From Thermoprotei archaeon (GTDB lineage: Archaea > Thermoproteota > Thermoprotei_A > Sulfolobales > Ignisphaeraceae): 64,000 bases of DNA. How positions within the stretch are numbered: the first letter of the stretch is position 1; each line of letters begins with the position of its first letter. The translations under genes and the position numbers were made by a program. The stretch is taken from the NCBI GenBank assembly GCA_003661775.1, contig QMWT01000001.1, positions 5,353 through 69,352 of the forward strand, read 5' to 3'. Positions 32,819 to 42,128 of the stretch are shown here, in pieces. The notes below the pieces were generated by a model. It was not told where the DNA came from. It made no database searches and saw nothing but the letters and a program-made list of their open reading frames with translations.

Positions 32819-34090
32819 TTGGCAAAGCTAAGCATATCTATACTTGGCGGAGGGCGTGAGGTAGGAAGAGCTGCCGTGATCGTGAGCGATGGTTCTCATA
32901 AGGTTCTTTTCGATTATGGTATAGGGCTGGGCGAGGACGATATCCCTATCCTCCCGCTTCCAGCAAAACCCGCAGAACTGGATCTTATAGCGATAACACA
33001 CTCACATCTAGATCATATAGGTGCTGCTCCATTTCTGTACGTATCGAAACGTACACCCGTGTTAATGACTGGTTTAACCCGCAATCTTGCACAGGTAATG
33101 ATATCAGATATGCTGAAGCTCGCTGGCTATTACCTACCTTTCGAATACCCAGAACTTAATACTATGCTTGAAAGCGTTGTTGAGGCTAAACTTGGTAGCA
33201 CCGTCGAAGTTGCAGGCGTGCAGGTCGACGTGTTCAACGCTGGACACATACCTGGAAGTGCAATGTTTAGGGTAGAGCTAGGGAATAAGTACATGCTATA
33301 TACGGGTGACGTGAATACCATAGATACCAAACTTGTAAAGGGTGTTGAGCTCAGCGGTGTAGAAGCAAATACAGTAATAATAGAGTCTACGTACGGCAAT
33401 GTAGATCATCCACCCAGAGAGTTGGTCGAAGAGGAATTCCTGTCTATTGTCAAAAGTGTTGTGGAAGAAGGAGGTAGGGTGCTTATCCCTGCTTTCGCTC
33501 TTGGTAGATCTCAAGAGATTCTATGCCTCTTAGCCGAGAAGATGCCGTACGCCAACGTGTATTACGATGGTATGGCCAGGCATATCATGGAGATATTGCT
33601 GAATAATCCCGAAGGTCTCAATAGAATTGACTTGTTAGAAAAGGCCTACAGGATCTTCACGCCGGTAACCAAGTCCAGCATGCGCAGGAAAATCCTTAAG
33701 GAACGCGGAGCCGTAATAGTGACACCCGCGGGAATGTTGAAGGGAGGTCCAGCTCTCTACTATATAAAGCGTATGTGGAGTGACAAGAACAGTGCTCTGA
33801 TATTCGTTAGTTTCCAAGCGCCTTCAACGCCAGGGAGGAGAGTTCTTGAAGAGGGTGTGTTTGAAGAACTGGGTCCCAAGGTCCAAGCAAAGGTGCGTTG
33901 GTTCGACTTCTCAAGTCATGCAGGAGTAAGCGGACTCATCAGAATACTGAAGAGTGTGAAAGGTCTCGAGAATGTGGTTGTGGTCCACGGCAATGATCCC
34001 ACAGCTTTTGATTTCGCTGCTCTTGTCGAGGAGGAGCTGGGTGTGAAGGTATACGTTCCATCAAATGGCGAAACATTAGTTATAGATTAA
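32819..34090 (+). CDS. Metallo-beta-lactamase/beta-CASP ribonuclease (CPSF-like)
   Basis: The 423-residue protein has motif 2 HSHLDHIG, motif 3 GHIPGSAM, motif 4 YTGDVN, then the beta-CASP domain and the late histidines in SSHAG and VVVHGND. There are no N-terminal KH domains, so it belongs with aCPSF2-like archaeal nucleases that process RNA 3' or 5' ends. The start is a TTG at 32819. Confidence 0.88.
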   Translation: MAKLSISILGGGREVGRAAVIVSDGSHKVLFDYGIGLGEDDIPILPLPAKPAELDLIAITHSHLDHIGAAPFLYVSKRTPVLMTGLTRNLAQVMISDMLKLAGYYLPFEYPELNTMLESVVEAKLGSTVEVAGVQVDVFNAGHIPGSAMFRVELGNKYMLYTGDVNTIDTKLVKGVELSGVEANTVIIESTYGNVDHPPRELVEEEFLSIVKSVVEEGGRVLIPAFALGRSQEILCLLAEKMPYANVYYDGMARHIMEILLNNPEGLNRIDLLEKAYRIFTPVTKSSMRRKILKERGAVIVTPAGMLKGGPALYYIKRMWSDKNSALIFVSFQAPSTPGRRVLEEGVFEELGPKVQAKVRWFDFSSHAGVSGLIRILKSVKGLENVVVVHGNDPTAFDFAALVEEELGVKVYVPSNGETLVID

Positions 34091-34094
34091 AGCG

Positions 34095-34143
34095 TCAGCC
34101 CGCTGAAATCACATCACCTCTCAGATTCCAGCGCGCTCATCAA
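34095..34143 (-). ncRNA. C/D box sRNA
   Basis: The minus strand reads C TTGATGA (34143-34137), 12 nt, D' CTGA (34124-34121), 3 nt, C' GTGATGT (34117-34111), 12 nt, D CTGA (34098-34095). It fills the 58-base gap between two convergent genes, just after the helicase gene on its strand. Guides would pair with attccagcgcgc and cccgctgaaatc; rRNA is the likely target class. Confidence 0.82.
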
Positions 34144-34148
34144 CCAAC

Positions 34149-37100
34149 TTAAGTCACTCTTCCCGTGGCTAGTATGTACAGTGTTCGCGCTATGTAGCTA
34201 CAAACTCGCTTAATCTCATCTCCACACCTCCGCTCGCTTTCTCTGCACCGAGGAATAAGAGGTCTACGTTTACTGTGCGTGAATTTTGCTACGATTTCAA
34301 CAACGTCTCCTAAGGAGACGTCCCTTCTGTAGATTTTCACCACTAATGGGTAGAGATCTATAATTCTTCCTTCGTTGCGTAGTACGTCGAAGAGCAATGC
34401 GGCTGTCCTATCTTCGGAGGCTATAGTTTGTAACATAGAAAGCTGTCCGAAGTGTACGAGGAGCACATTACTGGTTCTATAGGTGTAATCTAGAATCTCT
34501 TTTAAACCTTTGATAACCTCCGTACATGGAGTACTTTCGAAGGAAGCACATAGAGCTGATTCTTTTAAAGCAACAGGGGCACTGCCGTAGGATGATAAGC
34601 ACCAGTAGTTCATTCCCCGAAACGAAATTTGTTCCACGTACAGAGATATTACTTTATCCTTACCTTGTAAGAGAGGTTTCAGGGAAGGGATCACGCCGTG
34701 TATCTTGAATACTACATGATCCAAGAGCTCATTGGCTAGCTCCTTAACTTTCTTCCAATCACCCCTAAGTACATCAGCAAAGTACATAGCAGCTATATCG
34801 TCGACGGCCTTCAGCAACACAAAGTGTATTGGACTTGAACCTAGCTTGTCAACAGAATCGCGTATCTTATTCCAGTCAATACTTGTTAGTATACCTGCAG
34901 GTTCCGGCTCCCACACTAAGAGTATAGGTCTCGACTTCACCTGTTCCTGAACTACAAATTCGACCTCCCTTAAGGGGATTTTGTAGTCAGATAGTCTGAG
35001 GGTTACCTGTAGAGCAGCTGCTGCAACTTTAGCTTCCTCTACCTTTACACGCGGAGGAAGCTCTATCGTAAAACCATAAGTAAGCCCTTTATAGGATCCG
35101 ATGCAAGGAGCAGGTACTTCAATAGATTCTCGTCTGTATGTAACAACAATTCTATCACCTATCTTGACGGGGCGTGGCCTAGAAGATTCCACTAACCATT
35201 TAACATAAAGTGGTTCTTCGAGGAAGAACCCAAAACCTTTCTCAGGAGTCCTAACAGATATCACCACTAGCGACTGAAGTCTACCACTCAGAACATCTGA
35301 GCGGAGATCCGCCTTCTCACCCCATCTAAGCTTTATCAATGCATAATGCCTCGAAACCTCGGCTAATACTTCATCAGGTTCCCTCAGCGCTTCGCTTAAG
35401 GGTTTTTCCACAATACCTCGCCTAGGGTCAGCTTTCAAAACTATGGCCTCGTTACCTACATCGAAATTATACAGCTGAAACTTCTCAACGAAATCTCTTC
35501 TTGAAACTTCTTCAAGCGGTTTAACTTCGTCATCTTTTTTAATAAAGCGAGGAACTCCGTAAGGTGGTCCAAACTCGTAGAAGTTTATGTAGAACCACAC
35601 TCTTCTACCCTCAGAGCTCAAAACAAGTCTTTCTCCATATAGTGAACGTTGAAACTCTATTAACCCGAGAGCCTTCAACAGCTCAAGCTCTTTATCCTCA
35701 AGTTCCTGCCTTGTGAAGTACTTTACTAAAGCTTTGAAGAGTTTTACATAATCATTCTCGGGATTTATATAAACTCCTTCAACCTCTTGTGATAGCCATT
35801 CCTTAAGAGCGTCAAGACCAAGCGAAACAAGTTCTCGATCCCACGGAAACAGCGGCAATACTATACTTTCGGTGAACGGTATTTCTCTTCGCCTACCTTT
35901 ACGCCCTTCACGTTGTCTAAGTTCTCTTATATCGCGTGGTAGACCGTAGTGAATAACCCTTACAACTGTTCCTATATCGATTCCCTGCAATAGCGTTCTT
36001 ACAGTGAAGACAACCTTTATGGTGTTTCTCCTGAGTCCTTCCTCTATCCTTGTTCTTACATCCTTGGGTACTAGATGGTGATGCACAGCAACTTTATCGC
36101 GATATTCGGAAGGTATAAGCATACCTACTCTTGCAGCTAATCTTTCGGCAGAACGTATGCTTGGGCAGAACACTATAGTAACTCCATCTTCTTCACCTAT
36201 AACATATCGTGCTAAGATCTTTTCATATTCTGGATAAGGCTCTTCGATTCTGTAACCAGCACTTCTCAATTCTTCAACTACTAACGAAAAATACTTCTTG
36301 AACTCGTCGAAGGAGCTCGCCAGCGGCTGTAGATAGGACAATTTGGGATTTTCTCTTACCAATGTCTTAGCAAGTCTCCACAGATTGTAGAGGTTTCTAC
36401 CTAGCACGATGTACCATCTATTCCTAACACGAAATGCTTTGCCCCTAATCACTACCGTTTCTCTTCCTGTCACTCTATCAAGATGTTTCTTCAGATTATC
36501 TACGCCTCCAACAGTAGCGCCTAAAACCACGATCTGAGGTTTATGTGTTATCTCGGCAAGCAGCTCAAGCATTGCAATTAGCAAACTAGCTCTAGAAGAA
36601 CCATAGAAGTCAAGTTCATCAACCACAATCAACCTTACTTCTCTTAGAAACTCGGAAAGCCACGAAGATCCATGTGTTATCAATCTCTTGAGATCAGCTA
36701 ACAAGAATGCTGGGTTTGTTAGTAGTATAAGGGTGGATAATACGTCCTTTGCCAACACGTATCTTGCCTTAGCGGGTCCATACCTATTCATTAAATCCCT
36801 TACATATGTAGAATCAATGCGCATTACCTTTAGTTCGCCGCTAACCGCATTCAGGTAACTCTTAAGACGTTGAAACTGGTCATCCGTAAGCGCCAATGTG
36901 GGATATATTGCTAGGGTACGGATTTTGTTCTTCAGTACATACATGGCCCAGCTCTCAGTTTTTCCGGAACCCGTGCCCGATACCAATACCACATTCTTTC
37001 CTTGTGCAAGATTTTTGAAAACCTCAAGCTGATGTTTATACATACGTTGCTTAGCTAAGTATCGACATCTCTCATCGCCTTTTGTTAATTGCGGAAGTAT

Positions 37101-37208
37101 ATCGGCGAAGGTCATGTCTACGGTTTCGGGCTCAGAGGGGCTCTCTTCAAAGTAGAGGTAATTATAGTTGTCTCTCTTCAGTATCTCCTCCGTGTTAATG
37201 ACCTTCAA
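34149..37208 (-). CDS. Large SF2 DEAD/DEAH-type helicase
   Basis: The 1019-residue protein has helicase motif I VSGTGSGKTES (near 80), motif II VVDELDF, motif III VLGAT, a second RecA domain with VFTVRTLLQGIDIG and the QREGRKGRR motif VI. The C-terminal 500 residues hold no domain I recognise and include a cysteine pair near the end (CRESERRCG). The core resembles YprA/Lhr-like helicases. Its role is probably DNA repair or RNA handling. It starts six bases after dtdA. Confidence 0.82.
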   Translation of the reverse strand: MKVINTEEILKRDNYNYLYFEESPSEPETVDMTFADILPQLTKGDERCRYLAKQRMYKHQLEVFKNLAQGKNVVLVSGTGSGKTESWAMYVLKNKIRTLAIYPTLALTDDQFQRLKSYLNAVSGELKVMRIDSTYVRDLMNRYGPAKARYVLAKDVLSTLILLTNPAFLLADLKRLITHGSSWLSEFLREVRLIVVDELDFYGSSRASLLIAMLELLAEITHKPQIVVLGATVGGVDNLKKHLDRVTGRETVVIRGKAFRVRNRWYIVLGRNLYNLWRLAKTLVRENPKLSYLQPLASSFDEFKKYFSLVVEELRSAGYRIEEPYPEYEKILARYVIGEEDGVTIVFCPSIRSAERLAARVGMLIPSEYRDKVAVHHHLVPKDVRTRIEEGLRRNTIKVVFTVRTLLQGIDIGTVVRVIHYGLPRDIRELRQREGRKGRRREIPFTESIVLPLFPWDRELVSLGLDALKEWLSQEVEGVYINPENDYVKLFKALVKYFTRQELEDKELELLKALGLIEFQRSLYGERLVLSSEGRRVWFYINFYEFGPPYGVPRFIKKDDEVKPLEEVSRRDFVEKFQLYNFDVGNEAIVLKADPRRGIVEKPLSEALREPDEVLAEVSRHYALIKLRWGEKADLRSDVLSGRLQSLVVISVRTPEKGFGFFLEEPLYVKWLVESSRPRPVKIGDRIVVTYRRESIEVPAPCIGSYKGLTYGFTIELPPRVKVEEAKVAAAALQVTLRLSDYKIPLREVEFVVQEQVKSRPILLVWEPEPAGILTSIDWNKIRDSVDKLGSSPIHFVLLKAVDDIAAMYFADVLRGDWKKVKELANELLDHVVFKIHGVIPSLKPLLQGKDKVISLYVEQISFRGMNYWCLSSYGSAPVALKESALCASFESTPCTEVIKGLKEILDYTYRTSNVLLVHFGQLSMLQTIASEDRTAALLFDVLRNEGRIIDLYPLVVKIYRRDVSLGDVVEIVAKFTHSKRRPLIPRCRESERRCGDEIKRVCSYIARTLYILATGRVT

Positions 37209-37214
37209 GGAGTT

Positions 37215-38054
37215 CTATACCTCAACAACCTCTAATCCTAAAGCTCTAGCTACTTCTTTAATCGCTTCACGAATACCTTTTCTTATCTTCTTCTCAATGA
37301 CTACCCTACGAATCTCGGGTGTAGATCTTATAGCCTGTTTCGCAACATTATTCACTTCGGCCTCGCTCAAGCTCTTCAGGATGTAGGCAGGGATTATATG
37401 ACCATAACACTCATCAAGCTTAAACGCTCTAGCTGTAAACTTTGGAGCATAGTGGCTTCCTCCAAAGCCCACGGATACTGTACAAGCACATTTACCACTT
37501 GAGGTTAACTGTTTAATGGACCCTAGCACTGCTCTAGCCACCACTACCTGAGCTTCTTTCATTGTCCACTCTTCGTAGCTGCTTCCAATCTCAACAAAGC
37601 ATATTGGTTTCTCTACGGCTGTAGGTCCGTGATGTGTAGCCTCGTAGGTTACGTCGAAATCAAGCAATCCATATTCCTCTCTGAGATCTCTTAAGAACTT
37701 CAATACAGCCCAGGAAAGGTACGGATTAGAAGGTGGTAGTTTAAACACACTTGACTTCTCACCACGTTCTATTACCCCAGGATGATGCACCGTAAACGAT
37801 TTCATTCCCGAAGCACTGCTATGTCGTGAAAGAATTACAAAGTAGTTGACAGCGGTGGCAAGAATGTTCAAGAAATCAAATTCTACCACATCCTCTTCGA
37901 ACCCTACTAGGTAGGAGCTCAACATTTCGCTATACCACGCTTCTTTGGATCTAGGAACCTCAACCTCCTGGAAATCACCTACTAGTTCAAGCAGACGAGA
38001 GGCTATGCCCCTTCCTGCCGGGTCGTTCACGCTGTAGCATAGGGCAAACTTCAC
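37215..38054 (-). CDS. dtdA: D-aminoacyl-tRNA deacylase (archaeal DTD2 type)
   Basis: The 279-residue protein carries the DTD2 signature: SRHSSASGMKSFTVHHPG, YEATHHGPTAVEKPICFVEIGSS and GFGGSHYAPKFT. It removes D-amino acids from mischarged tRNA and, in archaea, aldehyde adducts. The ATG lies close to the divergent GIY-YIG gene. It is first in an operon with the helicase. Confidence 0.95.
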   Translation of the reverse strand: MKFALCYSVNDPAGRGIASRLLELVGDFQEVEVPRSKEAWYSEMLSSYLVGFEEDVVEFDFLNILATAVNYFVILSRHSSASGMKSFTVHHPGVIERGEKSSVFKLPPSNPYLSWAVLKFLRDLREEYGLLDFDVTYEATHHGPTAVEKPICFVEIGSSYEEWTMKEAQVVVARAVLGSIKQLTSSGKCACTVSVGFGGSHYAPKFTARAFKLDECYGHIIPAYILKSLSEAEVNNVAKQAIRSTPEIRRVVIEKKIRKGIREAIKEVARALGLEVVEV

Positions 38055-38112
38055 TTCTAACCCCGCAACCTATAATGCGCAGCGAGGCAGTATTAGAGAG
38101 CATGGTCGTGGC

Positions 38113-38610
38113 ATGCGCACTGCGATCAGAGGAGGATATATACTCGTGTTCACCCTAAATATTCCGATAGAAGTAACTTATGGGAAGAGTCACTGTTACC
38201 TAGAACCAGGACTCTATGCATACATAGGCTCCGCCATGAACGGAGTCTACGGAAGGGTGGCAAGACACTGCAGGAAGCGTAAGAGGGTATTCTGGCACAT
38301 AGATAGACTAACGCAATTACAGGAAACCAGGGTATTGGGAGCATTAGTGTTAATAACTAACGAGCGGAATGTAGAGACCTTTCTAACACATTTAGCACTA
38401 AAATACTTCATCCCGGTATGCCCGGGCTTTGGATGCAGCGATACCTCGGATATCACACACTTGTTCAATATTGCGAGGAGTGCTGATCTACTTAATCTCT
38501 GTCGTGATCTCAAAATGTATTATTTACCCTGTGATAAAGCCTACAGCAGAGGAGATGCAGAGCCTTGTTCAGAGGGGATAGCGAGGCTCTTCACACAGAC
38601 ATACGCATAG
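38113..38610 (+). CDS. GIY-YIG-like DUF123 protein
   Basis: The 165-residue protein fits DUF123: the strand GGYILVFTL, PGLYAYIGSAMNG (the GIY-YIG equivalent), RVARHCRKRKRVFWHIDRL and CPGFGCSDT. DUF123 is often fused to endonuclease III in other archaea and is probably a DNA-binding or cleaving module. It overlaps the next gene. Confidence 0.85.
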   Translation: MRTAIRGGYILVFTLNIPIEVTYGKSHCYLEPGLYAYIGSAMNGVYGRVARHCRKRKRVFWHIDRLTQLQETRVLGALVLITNERNVETFLTHLALKYFIPVCPGFGCSDTSDITHLFNIARSADLLNLCRDLKMYYLPCDKAYSRGDAEPCSEGIARLFTQTYA

Positions 38611-39221
38611 TGCTTGAGAGATTAGCCCCTCATGTGTACCTAGACGATATAGTTGGGAAGATAAAGGGATTCTATGCACGTGGAAAGATCAGCCTTAACC
38701 ATGCATTAGCGGAGGTTGTGATTGCACACTACCTAAGAGCTCAAGGTTTTAAACACGTTGATGTAGAGCATAACATAGCCCCTCGAATAGTCTGTGATGT
38801 TTATGGAGAACTTGAGCGGGGTAAGCTATGTGTTGAGATCGAGTATGGATTCGTACCACCAGAATACGCTACAGAACCCAACTCCTATCTTAGAGCTAGG
38901 ATAGCAAAGAAAATAGCGACGATCTCGCAACACGTTGATATTCTCGCATTCGCTATACCGCCTCACTACATACCACCTATACCGCTTATCTTGTTAAGAC
39001 CGCCATGCACACGATCGCGGAGTAGAAGAGGACTATCCGATCTAATCTCATTAATAAAAAGATTTTACCCTGATAGCGATATCGAAGCCACCGAGAAGAT
39101 ATTAACACGTGCCGAGATAGGATTCTTTTTAATAGTTGACATAGATAGAGGGAAAGTTGCTAAGCTGACCCCTCAGCAAATGGAAATACTTCTAACGACT
39201 ATCGACTCCTTTCTCACTTGA
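38565..39221 (+). CDS. Hypothetical protein with PD-(D/E)XK-nuclease-like pattern
   Basis: The 218-residue protein has a possible nuclease core: the helix ALAEVVIAHYLRAQGF followed by VEHNIAPRIVCDVYGELERGKLCVEIEYG, giving the E...D...ExE order with 12 residues between D and ExE. I do not recognise a named family. A TTG at 38565 follows GGAGATG and overlaps DUF123 by 46 bases. A GTG at 38610 sharing its G with the upstream TAG is the other candidate start. Confidence 0.6.
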   Translation: MFRGDSEALHTDIRIVLERLAPHVYLDDIVGKIKGFYARGKISLNHALAEVVIAHYLRAQGFKHVDVEHNIAPRIVCDVYGELERGKLCVEIEYGFVPPEYATEPNSYLRARIAKKIATISQHVDILAFAIPPHYIPPIPLILLRPPCTRSRSRRGLSDLISLIKRFYPDSDIEATEKILTRAEIGFFLIVDIDRGKVAKLTPQQMEILLTTIDSFLT

Positions 39222-40560
39222 TCTGTATTTCCTCTAGCGACCTAAGCACATCATTGAATACCTTGATAACCTCATCAACGTATTCCATTTTGTTTTTATC
39301 CAGGTACAGCCTCACTACAGCGATCATACTAGGCGCATAAAGCCATGTGAACTCTGTTACATGTCTAGCTAACACACCGTGTCCATGCTTTATAAAGATG
39401 TACTCATCCTGCAACATAGGATTTAAGGGAAGTTTTGGCGTATCCACGAAGTAATCTCTTCCCGGTTTAAGCTCTATGCCTCTAGCCATTAACACCTCAT
39501 CCATTTTCTGCTCAAGGTACCTAGCACTGAACCCAGCCATTTCTGCAATAGATCCGCGTTGTCCATGCAGGAGGAACTTATGTTCTGCCACTGCTTTGAA
39601 GGGTATCCTTCGAGACAAGAGCGCTTTAGCCTCTGGTAATCTTCTTATCTCGGGGTGTGAAAGTAGGAAATAATCATCTAGCTCCATGTAAAGCCTTACA
39701 TTTTTGACATAGTTCGACAAACCCATAATTCTATCCACGTTTTCTAGCAGCGAACAAACAAGCTTCTCGATCGCCCGGACCTTTTTGTGGTAATACACCG
39801 TAGAGAACATGAACACCCTGGCTATGAGCACTTGGTCAACAACTTCCAATGCACGTTCATCAACAACAATTTTATCCTCATGTATTTCCGAGAAGTGCGC
39901 CAACCTTATCCAGTCTATAGACTTGGAGTATCCAGCACCTGTAAAGTACGAGTCGCGAAGAAGGTAATCAATGGTATCGCCGCTGAAAGCCCCCTTTAAA
40001 ATATAGAATAGCGCTTTCTCGTTCGCATTACCAGCAAAAGAATTGCCGAAAGGCCATTCCTTAATACTTTTGCTTGCAAGAGCCGCAGCTACATCGTTAA
40101 CCTTATAACCATATTCCTCAACTAGATCCTCTACAATACCGGTAATTTCAGATTCGTTAAGCAGAATGTTTGCAGACATCAACTCGTGATCTAGTCCTTT
40201 AGGGATGAGTACACACCCCTCGAATGTATGACTGAAAGGGCCGTGACCTATATCATGTAGAAGCGCCAGTAACCTCATCAAGACTACGTATTGGATAAAA
40301 TCGTCATTTGTGACCCCTGCCTTCACCAGCAACTCGCGCATCATGGTTTCAACTACGTGAGCTACTCCTAAGCTGTGCTCAAACCTCGTATGCTGAGCTC
40401 CTGGATATACCAAGTAAGCCATGCTTAACTGCTTGATCCTTCTAAGTCTTTGAAAAGCAAGTGTGTCCACTATTGGAAGTTCGTGAGCATAAATGCGTAT
40501 ATACCCATGCACCGGGTCTTTAACTATTTTATACTTATCGGGCCGGGGCTTCAACGCCAC
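39214..40560 (-). CDS. HD-domain phosphohydrolase (SAMHD1/dGTPase-like)
   Basis: The protein shows VKDPVHGYIRI, LAFQRLRRIKQLS, HTRFEHSLGVAH and LLHDIGHGPFSHTFE, the metal-binding HD pattern of SAMHD1-like and dGTPase-like enzymes, which hydrolyse dNTPs. Length is about 448 residues. The frame is open to 40614, but a GTG at 40558-40560 sits the right distance from the TATA palindrome at 40603-40612. The 3' end overlaps the convergent gene by eight bases. Confidence 0.88.
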   Translation of the reverse strand: MALKPRPDKYKIVKDPVHGYIRIYAHELPIVDTLAFQRLRRIKQLSMAYLVYPGAQHTRFEHSLGVAHVVETMMRELLVKAGVTNDDFIQYVVLMRLLALLHDIGHGPFSHTFEGCVLIPKGLDHELMSANILLNESEITGIVEDLVEEYGYKVNDVAAALASKSIKEWPFGNSFAGNANEKALFYILKGAFSGDTIDYLLRDSYFTGAGYSKSIDWIRLAHFSEIHEDKIVVDERALEVVDQVLIARVFMFSTVYYHKKVRAIEKLVCSLLENVDRIMGLSNYVKNVRLYMELDDYFLLSHPEIRRLPEAKALLSRRIPFKAVAEHKFLLHGQRGSIAEMAGFSARYLEQKMDEVLMARGIELKPGRDYFVDTPKLPLNPMLQDEYIFIKHGHGVLARHVTEFTWLYAPSMIAVVRLYLDKNKMEYVDEVIKVFNDVLRSLEEIQIK

Positions 40561-40602
40561 TTCATGGTATACTAATAACTCTGTATGAATAATGAAGTTT
40601 CT

Positions 40603-40612
40603 GCTTATAAGC
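40603..40612. promoter_or_regulatory. Palindromic TATA box shared by divergent genes
   Basis: GCTTATAAGC is a perfect 10-bp palindrome. Initiation 22-26 bases to either side would fall shortly before the GTG at 40560 on one strand and the ATG at 40648 on the other. Confidence 0.5.
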
Positions 40613-40647
40613 ATTGGAGTAACTCCGTATTATTTGGTAAGGGTATC

Positions 40648-42012
40648 ATGAGCTATCTGACGCTGACGCCCAAAGATCTCGAAGCGCTAGTGATGGCGGT
40701 TAAGCTAGCTGAGGAAGTAAAACCTAGTCAGCAAGCTAAAAGAGATGTGTTTAGCAAGTATGGTATAGCAGGAAGCTACAAGGATCGTGTACTCACAGCG
40801 ATATTCTACGACCTGCATAAGAGAATGGGGATAATCGATAGGATTATATGCGAGTTAACTGGGGTAAGCAATACCGCCATACTCGATCCGTGGCTTCGGG
40901 CAGCATTGAGGGTTGCCGTGGAGCTCTTAGTCTTCGAGAGGCATGTCAAGGATGAGGTTTCTCTCAAGGATCTGCTTGTTAAGTATTTCAAGTCCCGAAT
41001 AGCGAAATTTCTCTCGGATTCCACCCATCCGTATGTGAGCATGTACTTCTGGGACCTTGTAGATAAAATACGGGATTATAGATACGAAGCTAAGGATCTT
41101 ATATCACGTTGGGAGTATAGATATTTGATTTCACGCACTATAATAGAGAGAATGATCAAACTCATAGGAAAGGAAGAGACAAGAAAACTTCTCAAGGCAT
41201 TCAACAGAATACCTATGATAAATGTCCGGGTAAACATACTCAAAGCTACAGTTGAGGAGGTTGAAAAGAAACTTCTTGAAGAAGGAGTTAAGCCTGCAAG
41301 AGGTAAGTACGTACCCACAGTACTCAAATTCGAAGGACCTTACGATTTTGATAAAAGCGAGTTATTCCAGGAGGGCAAGATCATAATACAGGATGAGGCT
41401 GCGGCAGCAGCTTCTATCCTGCTCGATCCTAAGCCCGGAGAGGTTGTTGTAGATATGGCAGCCGCTCCCGGTGGTAAAACTGAGCATATGGGTGAACTTA
41501 TGAAAAATAGCGGAGTCATACACGCTTTCGACATCGACAAGTTCAGGGTTAGAAGAATGAAGGAGCTACTGCGGAGAGCGGGTATAACGATAGTGAAGAT
41601 CCACCTCGAGGACTCTCGACGCGCTCCCGAGATCTTGGGTGAAGAAATAGCAGATAAGGTACTTCTCGATGCCCCATGTACATCGAGCGGCACCATAATG
41701 AAGAATCATGAGCTGCGGTGGAGGATCATGGAGAAGAAAATTCTTGAGATGTCTAAGCTACAGCTTGAGATGCTTGAAGCAGGATTCAAACTTCTTAAAC
41801 CTGGTGGGATGCTTCTCTACACAACTTGTTCGCTCTTTAGAGAAGAGAATGAAGATGTTATTGAGAAGTTCCTAAGAAGATATGCAAACGCCAGACTGAT
41901 AGAGCTTAAAGGTCCGTTCGACCTCGGCTTTATCCCAGGGACTATGAGGGCTTGGCCACATAGACATGGTACTTTAGGCTTCTTCTATGCTCTCATAGAG
42001 CGCAAAACTTGA
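40648..42012 (+). CDS. NSUN-family RNA m5C methyltransferase with NusB-like domain
   Basis: The protein (about 454 residues from the ATG at 40648) has a helical NusB-like N-terminal region, then an RNA methylase domain: DMAAAPGGKTEHM for AdoMet, catalytic cysteines in LLDAPCTSSGT and YTTCSLF, and a C-terminal WPHRHGTLGFF. It methylates cytosine C5 in rRNA or tRNA. The frame extends to 40585, but that would place the start on the promoter. Confidence 0.93.
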   Translation: MSYLTLTPKDLEALVMAVKLAEEVKPSQQAKRDVFSKYGIAGSYKDRVLTAIFYDLHKRMGIIDRIICELTGVSNTAILDPWLRAALRVAVELLVFERHVKDEVSLKDLLVKYFKSRIAKFLSDSTHPYVSMYFWDLVDKIRDYRYEAKDLISRWEYRYLISRTIIERMIKLIGKEETRKLLKAFNRIPMINVRVNILKATVEEVEKKLLEEGVKPARGKYVPTVLKFEGPYDFDKSELFQEGKIIIQDEAAAAASILLDPKPGEVVVDMAAAPGGKTEHMGELMKNSGVIHAFDIDKFRVRRMKELLRRAGITIVKIHLEDSRRAPEILGEEIADKVLLDAPCTSSGTIMKNHELRWRIMEKKILEMSKLQLEMLEAGFKLLKPGGMLLYTTCSLFREENEDVIEKFLRRYANARLIELKGPFDLGFIPGTMRAWPHRHGTLGFFYALIERKT

Positions 42013-42035
42013 TATTCCCGGAAAACCCTAACATG

Positions 42036-42122
42036 AGTAGGCCCGCGACCCCGCGCAACGGGGCCGATGGCCTAGTATGAGCGCGGGGCCCCCAAGCGGC
42101 GCAGATAGCGCCCCTCGCTACA
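42036..42122 (+). ncRNA. GC-rich structured RNA candidate
   Basis: The 116-base gap between convergent genes is far richer in G and C than anything around it except tRNA genes. CCCCGCGC (42049-42056) pairs with GCGCGGGG (42081-42088), and GCGC-AGATA-GCGC (42099-42111) makes a second hairpin; AGCG/CGCT may extend it, followed by ACA at 42120. A competing stem GGGGCC/GGCCCC is also possible. It is not a tRNA (no T arm). An H/ACA-like RNA is one idea. The strand is not certain. Confidence 0.45.
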
Positions 42123-42128
42123 TAATTT

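Noticed and set aside
42036..42122. Considered as a tRNA or SRP/RNase P RNA
   Set aside because: There is no T arm or acceptor stem for a tRNA, and it is much too short for SRP or RNase P RNA.
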